Below, piece after piece: positions 37,494 to 47,001 of a stretch of DNA of 64,000 nt. The first letter of the stretch is position 1. Every line of letters begins with the position of its first letter. Both the position numbers and the translations under genes were made by a program. The notes under the pieces were generated by a model. It made no database searches and was not told the DNA's origin. It saw only the letters and a program-made list of their open reading frames with translations. The stretch is from assembly GCF_019654955.1 (NCBI RefSeq), contig NZ_BPEV01000010.1, positions 62,001 through 126,000 of the forward strand. The letters are read 5' to 3'. The DNA is from Shewanella sp. KT0246. GTDB lineage: Bacteria; Pseudomonadota; Gammaproteobacteria; Enterobacterales; Shewanellaceae.

Positions 37494-38201
37494 TCAAATA
37501 TCCAATGCTTGTACTGGCCTATCAACTTTGGCATAGCTCAAGCGTGATAATCTGGTCGTCGTATGATAACTATCAAGCCCCGACACAGCTGCGGTATTTA
37601 TCGACTCGATATCAATATAACCATCATCTTTCACCGCGATGTTATCCACTAATACATGGCTGACTTCGCCAATCACCAATATCGTATTGTTGATAGTTAA
37701 TGGCGTCATCTCCCGCACTGACAGCGAAAACTTTAGCTGGCTTTGTTGAACAAATGGCGCAGCAACTCCATCAATATAGGTTTCTGTAAGCCCTACTGCA
37801 TCAAACTCTGAAATAGCATCATCGTACCTAGCCGAAGTTTGGTGTGCCTGCTGATAAATATCTGCCGATACGTGGTTAATGGTGTAAATCCCAGTGCGTT
37901 TGATATTGGCTAAGGTATTTCTGGGAACAGCTTTATTGTCAGCGTCGTTGATGTTTGCTTTTTTGAGGGTGTTTTTTGCTGGAGGCTGCACAGCGGTTGG
38001 GCGAATGATCATACCGACTAACGCAGGTGATGCGCCAATGTGAAACACCGAGCTTATCATCGCCAAATTAGTGATGCCTTGCTCGTCAATTGTTGCCACT
38101 AAATTGGCACTTTTAAACCCTGATAAGCTATTGATAAACCTTGCTCGTTGACGATCTGCAAAGCCATTAATGTCTGCTGAACTGAAATGCTTAATTGCCA
38201 T
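37494..38201 (-). CDS. Flavin-reductase-like FMN-binding protein
   Basis: FMN-binding split-barrel protein of 235 residues with family landmarks near the N-terminus (MISSVFHIGASPALVGMIIR) and INHVSADIYQQAHQTSARY in the middle. It probably reduces or binds free flavin in the cytoplasm. It lies 136 bp downstream of the FeS-type photolyase gene on the same strand, so it could be co-transcribed and supply reduced flavin, which is attractive but unproven. The intervening gap carries a short tandem repeat. Related proteins act in many pathways. Confidence 0.78.
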   Translation of the reverse strand: MAIKHFSSADINGFADRQRARFINSLSGFKSANLVATIDEQGITNLAMISSVFHIGASPALVGMIIRPTAVQPPAKNTLKKANINDADNKAVPRNTLANIKRTGIYTINHVSADIYQQAHQTSARYDDAISEFDAVGLTETYIDGVAAPFVQQSQLKFSLSVREMTPLTINNTILVIGEVSHVLVDNIAVKDDGYIDIESINTAAVSGLDSYHTTTRLSRLSYAKVDRPVQALDI

Positions 38202-38290
38202 AATATGGTGACGTTTCCTGTAAGTTGTAAAATAAATCCAAGCGAGACTGAGCCCTGATTTAAAGTAAAAGTTCTCGGTGCCAATGCGTT

Positions 38291-38340
38291 GAGACTGAGA
38301 TTGAGATTGAGATTGAGACTGAGCATTAGACTGAGCATTA
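38291..38340. repeat. Short tandem repeats (6-bp and 12-bp units)
   Basis: GATTGA-type hexamers are followed by two copies of GACTGAGCATTA, ending right at the photolyase stop codon. The last codons of that gene abut the repeat. Confidence 0.75.
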
Positions 38341-39909
38341 GATATTATCTAAATTGGCTAATAACCCGTGGGCATGCTTAAGTATACGAGCCCTGTCAGC
38401 CTCTGGTTTTTTAAGCCAATTGGCGTACACCATTCTAGTGCGAGGGTTGGCATTAAAACTGTGTTGATGCTTATCCATAAAGTGCCAATACATCGAGTTC
38501 AGCGGGCACGCATCCTCTGTGTCAATTTGATTCACCTTGTAGTGGCAGTCTGTGCAATAGTCGCTCATTTTTTTAATATAGTTACCGCTAGCGGCATAGG
38601 CTTTTGAGCCAACAATGCCACCATCAGCAAACTGGCTCATCCCTCGGGTATTGGGCATTTCAACCCACTCAATCGCATCAATATAAATACCTAAATACCA
38701 CTGGTCTACTTCATCCGGATGAATGCCAGCAATCAGGCAAAAGTTACCCGTGACCATTAAACGCTGAATATGATGAGCATAGGCATAATCGAGGGATTGT
38801 TTAATGGCATGATGTTGACAATTCATCTTGGTATTAGCGTCCCAAAACCAACTGGGCAAAGCTTGGGTAGCATCTAAATGGTTTAACTGTTGATACTCGG
38901 GCATATTGGCCCAATACACGCCACGGACAAATTCACGCCAACCTAAAATTTGACGAACAAACCCTTCAATTTGAGCTATTGAGATGGCACCCTCTGCTTG
39001 GCGATAAGATGCAATCGCGGTGTCGACCACATGTTGTGGACTGAGCATTTTGCTATTAATGGCAAAGGATAGCCGAGAGTGGTATAGACTCCATTGTCGC
39101 TGAGAAAGCAAGGTATCAAGTTGGCCTGTCATCGCATCTTGAAATTGGCCAAAACGCACTAAACAAACGCGACAAAAATGCACTAATAAATCCTGTGCCT
39201 CCTGACGTGTTACTGGCCAAAGCAAGGTCTGTGACATGTTACCTATGGTGTGAATGTCATGGCGTTTTAGCCGTGCAATTATTTCGCTAACATCATGACT
39301 AAAGACTAACGCTTCGGGTACATGTTCAAAGTCGGCAGGAGTTAACTTTTTCCTGTTTTCAGCATCATAGTTCCATTGCCCACCTTCTGGATTGTCTCCA
39401 TCCATCAGTAAATTAACGCGTTTACGCATCTTGCGATAAAAGTGCTCTAAACGGTGTTTCTTACCTGCTTTGAAGTACTCATTGAGCTCTGAATCAGATA
39501 AATAAAAGTGTTCAGTTTCGTAGGCTTGAGTCGTAACGCCTGTGTTGAAATGCATGTCATTCGCTAACTGCTCTCGCAGGCGATACTCATCAGGCCGCTG
39601 ATACTCAAACTGTGTAGCTTGGTATTGCTCAATCAGGCTATGGAGTAATTCAGGTAAATCTGTAAATGACGCAGTGTCATCTAACGTTAAATAGCACACA
39701 CGATGCCCAGCTTGCTGCAGTGCTTTAGCAAAGGCGGCCATTGCCGCAAAAAAAGCACACACCTTTTGCCCATGATGACGGGTGTAGTTTGTTTCTTGTT
39801 TTAGCTCAGCAATAACATATAAAGTCTCTGGACAGGTCTGGCGAAACCAAGAGTGTGACGCATTAAGTTGATCGCCTAAAATCAGTCGTAATCGATTGGC
39901 TGTTTTCAT
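38338..39909 (-). CDS. Iron-sulfur bacterial photolyase/cryptochrome (prokaryotic (6-4) type)
   Basis: Photolyase-family flavoprotein of 523 residues of the FeS-BCP group (PhrB/CryB-like). Members repair (6-4) photoproducts with light and carry a [4Fe-4S] cluster. The N-terminus is the group's RLILGDQLN. Cluster Cys candidates are in VHFCRVCL (mid-protein) and YCTDCHYK...[12 protein letters not shown] near the C-terminus. The FAD region contains [11 protein letters not shown] and [14 protein letters not shown]. The start overlaps the preceding DUF2256 gene by 4 bp. It is the fourth gene of a photolyase operon. Confidence 0.9.
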   Translation of the reverse strand: MKTANRLRLILGDQLNASHSWFRQTCPETLYVIAELKQETNYTRHHGQKVCAFFAAMAAFAKALQQAGHRVCYLTLDDTASFTDLPELLHSLIEQYQATQFEYQRPDEYRLREQLANDMHFNTGVTTQAYETEHFYLSDSELNEYFKAGKKHRLEHFYRKMRKRVNLLMDGDNPEGGQWNYDAENRKKLTPADFEHVPEALVFSHDVSEIIARLKRHDIHTIGNMSQTLLWPVTRQEAQDLLVHFCRVCLVRFGQFQDAMTGQLDTLLSQRQWSLYHSRLSFAINSKMLSPQHVVDTAIASYRQAEGAISIAQIEGFVRQILGWREFVRGVYWANMPEYQQLNHLDATQALPSWFWDANTKMNCQHHAIKQSLDYAYAHHIQRLMVTGNFCLIAGIHPDEVDQWYLGIYIDAIEWVEMPNTRGMSQFADGGIVGSKAYAASGNYIKKMSDYCTDCHYKVNQIDTEDACPLNSMYWHFMDKHQHSFNANPRTRMVYANWLKKPEADRARILKHAHGLLANLDNI

Positions 39910-40166
39910 GACGTTTCCTTTTTAACTAATGGCTTATTAGCTAATTCAGCCTTAGTCAGTTTTGTATTCACGAGTAAGCTATTTGCGGGTAAGGTTTTCG
40001 CTAAGCTTGCATTAACTGATCGTCTTTCACCCGCACAGCGCTTAGAGCAGAACTTCACATTAGGCCAATCCCGTTTCCATTTTTTACGCCAGCTAAATGG
40101 TCGCTGACACACTAGACATATTTTGTCTGGTAAGGTGCTTTTTATCCCTTGTGATTTTCTCATCAA
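39906..40166 (-). CDS. DUF2256 zinc-ribbon-like protein
   Basis: Small 86-residue protein whose first 50 residues form the DUF2256 domain: CLVC (17, 20) and FCSKRC (40, 44) give a four-Cys metal site around [13 protein letters not shown]. The domain usually ends near residue 50; here a Leu/Lys-rich tail of about 36 residues follows. It overlaps both neighbours by 4 bp. DUF2256 genes commonly sit beside FeS-type photolyases, which suggests a shared role, but its function is not known. Confidence 0.9.
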   Translation of the reverse strand: MMRKSQGIKSTLPDKICLVCQRPFSWRKKWKRDWPNVKFCSKRCAGERRSVNASLAKTLPANSLLVNTKLTKAELANKPLVKKETS

Positions 40167-41614
40167 CCCTGCCTAACATGTCGCTGCAACAAGCGTTGGG
40201 CCTCTTGCTTGACTTGAGGTCGGCTGCGCCATTGCCACAATAGGCTTTGCGCCGCTTTATAGCTTTGGCTTAGGTCGACGATTGGCTCAGGGTATTCAAT
40301 ACCGAGTTGCACTTGATGCATCATTTGCTCCATTGGTGACAACATCCAAGGTGAATGCACTAAAGGAGCTGGAATATCTTCCAGTTCAGGTAACCATTTT
40401 TTGACAAACTCGCCATCAGAATCTTTTTCGATACCTTGCTTTACAGGGTTATAAATCCGAATGGTATTGATGCCAGTAACCCCAGCTTGCATTTGGAATT
40501 GGCTGTAATGGATCCCTGGCTCAAAGTCTAAAAACAGCTGGGCAAGATGCTGCACACCTAAACGCCAATCAAGCTGTAAATGATGGGTCAGAAAACTCAC
40601 TAACATGGCACGCATTCTAAAGTTGATGTAGCCCGTGTGAATTAAACATCGCATACACGCATCCACCATAGGAATACCTGTTTTACCGGTTTTCCATGCC
40701 TCTAACTTGAGCATAGCAGCGACCCCTTCGGCTCGTGGTAAATCAATGTAGCCACGATTAACTGGTCTAAACTCCATTGCTGATTCACTTTCAAACTTTT
40801 GGATAAAATGGCAATGCCAGTGCAGCCTTGAGCTTAACGCCACCAGACTGCGCCGCCAGCCTTTGGTGTTCCAGTGTTGTAAAAGTTGCTGGTATACCTG
40901 ACGCAAACTTATATTGCCCCACGCCAAATATGCCGACAGGCGTGAACAGTGGGTTTGGCTTAACAGTGGGCTCGATAATGAGTACGCATAAGATTGGCCA
41001 CGCCCTTCAAAAAACGACGTTAGCGTTTGCCAAGCTGATTGTTCGCCACCATATTGAAATGTGCCTATAGCGTTGGGCAGCGAGGCAGCACATCGACTCA
41101 ATGAACCTTTCGCTTCATCATCAATCAGCCAATCAATTACCGATAAATCAATATTTACCAAGGGCGCACGCATGACCTTTTGCCAGTGCTTGTCCCAATT
41201 TTGCCTATCAGATAAACCTCGTATCACTGCCGCATAGGGTGTTTCATGCCAATCAATGCCTTGAATCTCACACCACTGCCCTACTTCAATGTCACGTTCA
41301 AAGGTACTATTAAGCCCCACCTCTTGATGTGAATATAACGCCGATATACCAAATTGCTGATGTAAGTCTGTTAAGGTTTCTGTCACGTTATCAAGGCTGC
41401 AACGTAACGCACCTTGAGGGACTCGGTGCTCGATATCCTGCAAGGATTGCTTAATAAACTGTAAGTGGCGAGCGGAAGTGTGTTTGTCGTTAACGACTAT
41501 GGGCTCAAAACAATATAAAAGTAATACAGGCAAACCCGAATTAATTGCCTCCAATAAAGGCGCGTGATCAGACAAGCGTAAGTCTCGTTTAAGCCACACA
41601 ACCGCTATAGGCAT
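40163..41614 (-). CDS. Cryptochrome/DNA photolyase family protein
   Basis: Flavoprotein of 483 residues from the ATG at 41614, which overlaps the previous stop by one base (TAATG) after a GGAGG-type ribosome site. The N-terminal antenna domain starts [20 protein letters not shown]. The FAD-binding helical domain includes [20 protein letters not shown] and [15 protein letters not shown]. The phrase [19 protein letters not shown] is typical of photolyases. It is not DASH-like and not FeS-like; I cannot assign the subfamily (CPD photolyase versus bacterial cryptochrome) by eye. Confidence 0.88.
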   Translation of the reverse strand: MPIAVVWLKRDLRLSDHAPLLEAINSGLPVLLLYCFEPIVVNDKHTSARHLQFIKQSLQDIEHRVPQGALRCSLDNVTETLTDLHQQFGISALYSHQEVGLNSTFERDIEVGQWCEIQGIDWHETPYAAVIRGLSDRQNWDKHWQKVMRAPLVNIDLSVIDWLIDDEAKGSLSRCAASLPNAIGTFQYGGEQSAWQTLTSFFEGRGQSYAYSLSSPLLSQTHCSRLSAYLAWGNISLRQVYQQLLQHWNTKGWRRSLVALSSRLHWHCHFIQKFESESAMEFRPVNRGYIDLPRAEGVAAMLKLEAWKTGKTGIPMVDACMRCLIHTGYINFRMRAMLVSFLTHHLQLDWRLGVQHLAQLFLDFEPGIHYSQFQMQAGVTGINTIRIYNPVKQGIEKDSDGEFVKKWLPELEDIPAPLVHSPWMLSPMEQMMHQVQLGIEYPEPIVDLSQSYKAAQSLLWQWRSRPQVKQEAQRLLQRHVRQG

Positions 41615-43002
41615 TAGCCAGCCTCCTGATGTTCTTGTGGCCAATCGGCAGCATCAAGGCTATCTAAGTTTAACGCTAGCTCTTGCTGCCATTGCTCGCC
41701 CAACCAATGGCGAATAAAAACATGCTGAGGGTCGTACATGGCTGTTTGTTTTTCGATATTGAAATGGCGACCACCACGTGGATCGACACCAACGCCAGCA
41801 ATGTACTGCCAGTTTCCCCAGTTAGATGCCACATCATAATCAATCAGTTGTTGCTCAAAATAGGCAGCGCCATAGCGCCAATCAAGGCCTAATTCATTCA
41901 CTAAACAACTGGCTACAATCTGTCGCCCACGGTTAGACATGTAACCCGTCGTATTAAGCTGTTTCATGCAAGCGTTGACCAAAGGATAAGGAGTATTACC
42001 TAAGCACCATTTTTTAAATCGCTCAGGGAAAAAACTTGTCAGAGGCATGACTGTTGCTTGGCCTTTGAAATTAAATAACTGCGGGCCATGTTGCCAAGCA
42101 AGCCAATGAAAATACTCCCGCCAAAGCAGTTCAAAGCCTATCCAGTATGTAGAGTCATTCGCGCCATGTATGCGCTCATATTGCTTTAGCTGTGACCATA
42201 ACGCCCTTGCCGACACATTACCGAAAGCGAGAAATGGACTGAATTTAGTCGAATGTTCAAAGCCATCGAGTGCATTACGAGTTTGTTTATAGTCGCTGGC
42301 ATAATGACTCGAAAAATAATGCTCAATATGCTTATTAGCCGCCTTTTCACCGCCAGAAAATATAACGGAAGATGTCGCTTGAAACTGACTGAAGTCGGTT
42401 TCATATTGGCTAACTAAAGTGATTGGGTGTGGCGAAATACCATTGAAGGTATCGCAAGGTAACTCCACTGCTAACTTCGCCTTTTCAACTTTACGGCGAA
42501 ACTGCGAGAAGCTGTTCATTGCATCAATATAAGGCGTCATTTGTTGTTGATTGAACAAACCATTATTCCACTGTGCAAGTAGAGTGACATCTGGCAGGTT
42601 TTTACCTATTTGCTGCCAAGATTGCCTTTCATCCCAGCCCACTGATTTACTGTAACCTAGCGCATTTATGCGGTTTTGTTCGGCCAACTGAGTAACCACT
42701 GCAACAGGATTACCAAAATATAACTGCAATGAGTGCCCTAATACACTGAGCTGTTGTTGAAGGTCTGCCAAGGATTGCAGTAAAAAACTGAGTTTGTGTG
42801 GCCCCATTGATTGCTGCTGGTAACATCTTGGTGTAAACCATTGCTCATCAAACACATAGGCAAAAGCCAAACTTGGCGTTTGCTGGTTTGAGCGACCACC
42901 ATGCTGCACTGATTGCGCGTGACGCAATAACGAATTCAGCGCCACGTTGTCGTGTAAGCGAAGGTCTTGAGTAAACACAAATAAGCAGCGATTGTCTGAC
43001 AA
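41614..43002 (-). CDS. DASH-type cryptochrome
   Basis: Cryptochrome-DASH of 462 residues, a group that repairs CPDs in single-stranded or looped DNA and may signal blue light. Landmarks are the N-terminal LFVFTQDLRLHDN, MGPHKLSFLLQSLADL for the antenna domain, and the DASH-typical ELLWREYFHWLAWQHG with MSNRGRQIVASCLVNELGLD in the FAD domain. The C-terminus is short. It is first in the operon. The region upstream carries 20-bp tandem repeats rather than an obvious LexA or light-response site. Confidence 0.9.
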   Translation of the reverse strand: MSDNRCLFVFTQDLRLHDNVALNSLLRHAQSVQHGGRSNQQTPSLAFAYVFDEQWFTPRCYQQQSMGPHKLSFLLQSLADLQQQLSVLGHSLQLYFGNPVAVVTQLAEQNRINALGYSKSVGWDERQSWQQIGKNLPDVTLLAQWNNGLFNQQQMTPYIDAMNSFSQFRRKVEKAKLAVELPCDTFNGISPHPITLVSQYETDFSQFQATSSVIFSGGEKAANKHIEHYFSSHYASDYKQTRNALDGFEHSTKFSPFLAFGNVSARALWSQLKQYERIHGANDSTYWIGFELLWREYFHWLAWQHGPQLFNFKGQATVMPLTSFFPERFKKWCLGNTPYPLVNACMKQLNTTGYMSNRGRQIVASCLVNELGLDWRYGAAYFEQQLIDYDVASNWGNWQYIAGVGVDPRGGRHFNIEKQTAMYDPQHVFIRHWLGEQWQQELALNLDSLDAADWPQEHQEAG

Positions 43003-43128
43003 AACACACCCTAGAGATTATTCAAACATGCTATTGATACGAAGCGCACACCTGAAAGGTTTACTAGAAAAGTGAACAGCTAAGTGAGAGGTGGGAAGAT
43101 CTGTACTGAACAATAACAAATAGACTTA

Positions 43129-43228
43129 TACCGCTTTGCTAAAGTTTATGCCGCTTTGCTATGGTTTATAGCGCTTTGCTAAGGCTTAAGTCGCTCTGTG
43201 ATAGTTTATGCCGCTTTGCTACGGCTTT
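43129..43228. repeat. 20-bp tandem repeat, five copies
   Basis: Five consecutive units of TGCCGCTTTGCTAAGGTTTA-type sequence (starts 43129, 43149, 43169, 43189, 43209) lie between the cryptochrome gene and a small membrane-protein gene. The fourth unit is the most divergent. The period is exact at 20 bp. Confidence 0.9.
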
Positions 43229-43250
43229 TGATTCACAGCTAAGGGAGATG

Positions 43251-43544
43251 TTAGGGATCGTTTGGCTGCGCTTTGGTGTGAGACTTGCGACTGGCATTTT
43301 GTTGCTGCTCAAGTTCACGTTGATGGTTTTCATGATTAACCAGCACTAGGGTTAAATACATTTTCGTCGGCAAAGACAACACCATCCCAAATGCCACACA
43401 CATGGCGCTGAGAATAATCCCCTTCACTCCCATCACTTCAACAGTGTGGTTAAAGTTATGTAGATAAATACCAAGTAAAATCAGACAAATGCCACAACAA
43501 ATACAAGTCCTAAGTATCACTATTAACGTTGAGCTTTTTATCAT
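43251..43544 (-). CDS. Small membrane protein, unknown
   Basis: Unrecognised 97-residue protein with two membrane helices (about 6-28 and 40-66) and a charged, Gln/Lys-rich C-terminal tail (REGELEQQQ-like). A Cys pair lies in the first helix (CICCGIC). No family is recognised. It follows the DUF1971 gene on the same strand after 150 bp, so it may or may not belong to the nitric-oxide operon. Confidence 0.55.
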   Translation of the reverse strand: MIKSSTLIVILRTCICCGICLILLGIYLHNFNHTVEVMGVKGIILSAMCVAFGMVLSLPTKMYLTLVLVNHENHQRELEQQQNASRKSHTKAQPNDP

Positions 43545-43694
43545 GGTTCACGTCCTTGATAATAAAATCTAGCGGGATAATGACAGGGGTTATCTCATCT
43601 TACAAAAAACCGCAGATAAAAACAGCTCGCTCAACAATCAAAGCTTGTCCCAACGGGCCAAGCCTTCACTGCCAGCAAAGATAGGTGATTGTCT

Positions 43695-44030
43695 TTATTT
43701 TGCGTTAAACATTTTCTCGCCTGACTTATCCTTATCAGACCAAAAGTTAATATTAAATTGTGCATCATCACTGAGTTCAATACGATGCCAATACTCTGGT
43801 GGACTTGTGGCAAAACTGCCTGCCGGAATAACAACTTTGACCTCTGGTTCCGTTGCCTCAGAATCGGCAAAACCGTAATAAGTGACCACACCTTCCATGA
43901 CGCATAACTGCCCAAATACACCAGCGGCCGTATTATGATGACTCAATAATGCTGCTGGCACCGTTTCTTTGGTAAAAAATGGCGTTGAGCGTTGGATTTT
44001 CCAATGGCTAGGAATACGTTGATGGCTCAT
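43695..44030 (-). CDS. DUF1971 cupin, YeaR-like
   Basis: Small cupin-fold protein of 111 residues of the DUF1971/TehB-like family (PEVKVVIPAGSFATSPPEYWHRIEL, with cupin His and Glu candidates). E. coli yeaR is induced by nitrate and nitric oxide. Here the gene sits 90 bp downstream of norW on the same strand with a strong AGGAG ribosome site, so it is probably read with the NO-reductase operon. Its biochemical role is unknown. Confidence 0.82.
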   Translation of the reverse strand: MSHQRIPSHWKIQRSTPFFTKETVPAALLSHHNTAAGVFGQLCVMEGVVTYYGFADSEATEPEVKVVIPAGSFATSPPEYWHRIELSDDAQFNINFWSDKDKSGEKMFNAK

Positions 44031-44120
44031 ATAAATCTCCTCATAAGCAGGCTTATTTACCGCCTACACTAGTTCAGTATTAATTGAGTATTAGCTGTTT
44101 GAACACTCATAAATTGACGA

Positions 44121-45278
44121 CTAATTAATTAGCACTTTTCTCAATAACGAAAACGCCTGCTGCACATGGTTATTCGTGACCACAAACCCTGTCATATTGT
44201 CATTTTCATCAAAGGCTTCAGCACTGACACTTTGTTGATTAAAGTTGACCTTCCAAGCAGAATCAGTACTAAATTGACCACCCACTTGAATCGGATATGA
44301 AGGTGTTTTCACTTTCACCATCATTGGCGGTAATTTAAGTTCAGACTCTTGTCCTAAAAGTTGTTTAGCGAGGACATTGGCGCTAAGTACTATCGGTTGT
44401 AAGTAAGCCATGACTTTGCCGTTTATTTCCGCACAATCACCTAAGGCATAAACCTGACTATCTGAGGTCATCAATTGGCTATTGACCATAATGCCGCGAT
44501 TAACATCGACACCAGCTTGCTTAGCTAACTGAGTGTTAGGTCTAAGCCCTGCTGCAGATATCACGCAATCAACCTGAAACTGTTTACCCGTTTTAGTCAC
44601 CACATTCAGTTTGTTCGAGCCAGATAGATAGCCTTGTAGCTGAACAGTGGTAACCGCATCATTTAACGATAATCTCACTCCACCACTCAGTAGCTGCTGC
44701 TCAAGTTTGAGTGCAACAAAATCAGGGGCGACATTAGCCAATATTCTGCCATTGGGTTCAACTACAACCACTTGCTTACCACTGGCTTGTAAATCCATCG
44801 CAAGCTCAATACCAATAAGTCCTCCCCCCATAATCAACACAGCATTAGCTGAGTTAATCTGCTCCTGCGAACGTTTATATTCTGCAAGGCTATTTAACGT
44901 CAGCACTTTTCCTGCGCCATCACCTAACACTGGCGGTACAAAAGCGCTGGCGCCTGTAGCGAAAACCAGTTTCGAATATGGGTATGCTTGCCCATTAACG
45001 AAAATACTTTGTGCTTGGGTATCAATGTCATCAACCCAAGTATTAGCAAATAAGCTGACCTTGTATTGCTTTGCAAATGCAGCTCCAGATTGAAGTACTA
45101 GGGCATCTGCATCTTGCTGTTTAGTAAATACATGACTTAAATCGGGCTTGTTATATTCATCACCGTTATCGCCAGTAAAAACCTGAATAGCCACTTCGTT
45201 ATCTTGTCTACGAATATTTTTAATCAATTGATAGGCAGCAAAACCACTGCCAATAATGATAATTGGAGCTGTCATCAT
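44121..45278 (-). CDS. norW: NADH:flavorubredoxin reductase
   Basis: FAD-dependent reductase of 385 residues that passes electrons from NADH to the rubredoxin centre of NorV. Two Rossmann motifs (IIIIGSGFAAYQ near the N-terminus; AVLIMGGGLIGIELA near 146) and the FAD signature QVYALGDCAEI (about 269) are visible. Two adjacent ATG codons (45278, 45275) are possible starts behind GAGGATATC. The gene follows norV by 38 bp. Order and orientation match the norVW operon of enterics. Confidence 0.93.
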   Translation of the reverse strand: MMTAPIIIIGSGFAAYQLIKNIRRQDNEVAIQVFTGDNGDEYNKPDLSHVFTKQQDADALVLQSGAAFAKQYKVSLFANTWVDDIDTQAQSIFVNGQAYPYSKLVFATGASAFVPPVLGDGAGKVLTLNSLAEYKRSQEQINSANAVLIMGGGLIGIELAMDLQASGKQVVVVEPNGRILANVAPDFVALKLEQQLLSGGVRLSLNDAVTTVQLQGYLSGSNKLNVVTKTGKQFQVDCVISAAGLRPNTQLAKQAGVDVNRGIMVNSQLMTSDSQVYALGDCAEINGKVMAYLQPIVLSANVLAKQLLGQESELKLPPMMVKVKTPSYPIQVGGQFSTDSAWKVNFNQQSVSAEAFDENDNMTGFVVTNNHVQQAFSLLRKVLIN

Positions 45279-45316
45279 GATATCCTCAACCTGTAACTCA
45301 TCAATACAAACGCGAA

Positions 45317-46765
45317 TTAAGCGTTATGCTCTGCAAACACATCTTTACCTAAGTTGCATTCAGGACAGAGAAAGTAATCAGGCACATCCGCCCAACGCGT
45401 TCCCGCTTCAACACCTTGATTAGGCTCACCGATGGCAGGATCATAAATCCAGTTACACACAGTACAAATCATGCACTGACAATCTGCAGGATGTTGCTCA
45501 GGCGCTGTTGACTCTGACAATGCCATTTCATTTTGAACCTCAACAGATTGCACATCAGGTGATAACGCATGCAAAGCCCACTGCTTAGCAATTTGTCGGC
45601 CATGTTCACGACACTCTCGCATGGCTTTGCCATCTGGGCGCCATTTAGTTTTTAAACTGATTGCAGTTTCAAAACCCGCATCAGTTAAGCGTGCATGAAT
45701 GCGATCTACAGCGCCGCCATTCCAGCCATAGCTACCAAAGGCTGCAGCTTTTTTCTCTTTAAAGCGAAGGCCGGTGATTTCTTCGAGCATGCCAGCAATC
45801 TTAGGCATCATTACGTTGTTCATCGTTGATGAGCCAACTAATACGCCTTTTGAACGGAAGGTATGCGATAAGATTTCATTCTTATCATGCTTTGACACAT
45901 TAAACACTTTTACCGCTACTCCGGGGTCTACATCATGGATCCCTTGGGCAATGGCATCAGCCATCATGCGGGTGTTGTTTGACATGGAATCGTAGAAAAT
46001 GGTGATTTTGTCTTCTTGATAATTATCCGCCCACTCAAGGTATTGATGAATGATTTGCGTTGGGTTATCACGCCAAACAATGCCGTGCGAAGTAGCAATC
46101 ATGTCCACTGGCACATTAAAGCTTAATACTTCATGGATTTTAGCCGTTACTAGGCTACTAAACGGGGTAAGAATGTTGGCGTAGTAGCGTAAGCACTGCT
46201 CTTTTAATTCATTTTGATCAACTTCATCGTTAAATAAATGCTCATCGCAATAGTGCTGACCAAAGGCATCATTACTAAATAGCACCGCATCTTCTGTCAT
46301 GTAAGTCATCATACTGTCAGGCCAATGCAGCATTGGCGCTTCAATAAATATCAGTTGTTTACCATTACCAATATCCAAGCTTTCACCGGTTTTAATGGTT
46401 TTGAAATTCCATTCTGGGTGATGATGATGCCCAACAATCGAATCGATTGCCGCTTCTGTACAATAGATAGGTGTATTAGGAATTTTTTCCATTAAGGCTG
46501 ATAACGCACCCGAGTGATCTTCTTCAGCATGGTTAATCACAATGTAGTCGATAGTATTTAAATCGATTTCCATTGCTAAGTTTTGAATAAACTGATGACT
46601 AAAACGATGATCGACGGTATCAATTAAAACGGTTTTTTCTTCACGGATCAGATAGCTGTTATAAGAGGTGCCGCGGGTCATTTTATATTCGGTGCCGTGA
46701 AAATCTTGGATTTCCCAGTCACGTTGTCCGACCCAATGAATGTTGTTTTTTACATGAATAGTCAT
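45317..46765 (-). CDS. norV: Anaerobic nitric oxide reductase flavorubredoxin
   Basis: Reduces NO to N2O in the cytoplasm under low oxygen. At 482 residues it contains a diiron metallo-beta-lactamase domain (ligand motif HAEEDH, His79, Glu81, Asp83, His84), a flavodoxin domain (about 255-390, with [10 protein letters not shown]) and a C-terminal rubredoxin (CxxC pairs in [10 protein letters not shown] and CPECNLGKD). The upstream region has NorR sites and a sigma-54 promoter, so the gene should respond to NO. All key residues are intact. Confidence 0.96.
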   Translation of the reverse strand: MTIHVKNNIHWVGQRDWEIQDFHGTEYKMTRGTSYNSYLIREEKTVLIDTVDHRFSHQFIQNLAMEIDLNTIDYIVINHAEEDHSGALSALMEKIPNTPIYCTEAAIDSIVGHHHHPEWNFKTIKTGESLDIGNGKQLIFIEAPMLHWPDSMMTYMTEDAVLFSNDAFGQHYCDEHLFNDEVDQNELKEQCLRYYANILTPFSSLVTAKIHEVLSFNVPVDMIATSHGIVWRDNPTQIIHQYLEWADNYQEDKITIFYDSMSNNTRMMADAIAQGIHDVDPGVAVKVFNVSKHDKNEILSHTFRSKGVLVGSSTMNNVMMPKIAGMLEEITGLRFKEKKAAAFGSYGWNGGAVDRIHARLTDAGFETAISLKTKWRPDGKAMRECREHGRQIAKQWALHALSPDVQSVEVQNEMALSESTAPEQHPADCQCMICTVCNWIYDPAIGEPNQGVEAGTRWADVPDYFLCPECNLGKDVFAEHNA

Positions 46766-46835
46766 AATCTAATACCTAGTGCTTCAAATAGTAATCGAGT
46801 TAAATAATTTGTTATTTCGTTTCCTATTTGAGTAA

Positions 46836-46853
46836 TTGCACTAGACGTGCCAA
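46836..46853 (-). promoter_or_regulatory. Sigma-54 promoter of norVW
   Basis: On the minus strand the site reads TTGGCACGTCTAGTGCAA. The -24 GG and -12 GC elements are separated by ten bases, as in the consensus TGGCAC-N5-TTGC. It lies about 70-90 bp before norV and beside the NorR sites, the geometry expected for enhancer-dependent activation. Confidence 0.85.
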
Positions 46854-46907
46854 TTGTATAACCCATTAAAAAATAACGAATTGGTAAATACCAGCCCATC
46901 AAACCAT

Positions 46908-46918
46908 GTCATAATGAC
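46908..46918. promoter_or_regulatory. NorR enhancer site 1
   Basis: GTCATAATGAC is an 11-bp inverted repeat fitting the GT-N7-AC NorR consensus. Confidence 0.85.
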
Positions 46919-46931
46919 AAACTTTACTTTT

Positions 46932-46942
46932 GTCAAAGTGAC
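46932..46942. promoter_or_regulatory. NorR enhancer site 2
   Basis: GTCAAAGTGAC fits GT-N7-AC; its centre is 24 bp from site 1. Confidence 0.85.
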
Positions 46943-46951
46943 ACTACAATT

Positions 46952-46962
46952 GTCATATTGAC
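46952..46962. promoter_or_regulatory. NorR enhancer site 3
   Basis: GTCATATTGAC fits GT-N7-AC; its centre is 20 bp from site 2 and it lies 40 bp before the norR ATG. Three such sites are also needed in E. coli. Confidence 0.85.
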
Positions 46963-47001
46963 AAACTTTCAATTAACTCGCTGGGCGAAAGAGTACTGCT
47001 G

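Noticed and set aside
43129..43228. CRISPR array or attC array
   Set aside because: Units of 20 bp are contiguous, with no spacers and no core sites; no cas genes nearby.
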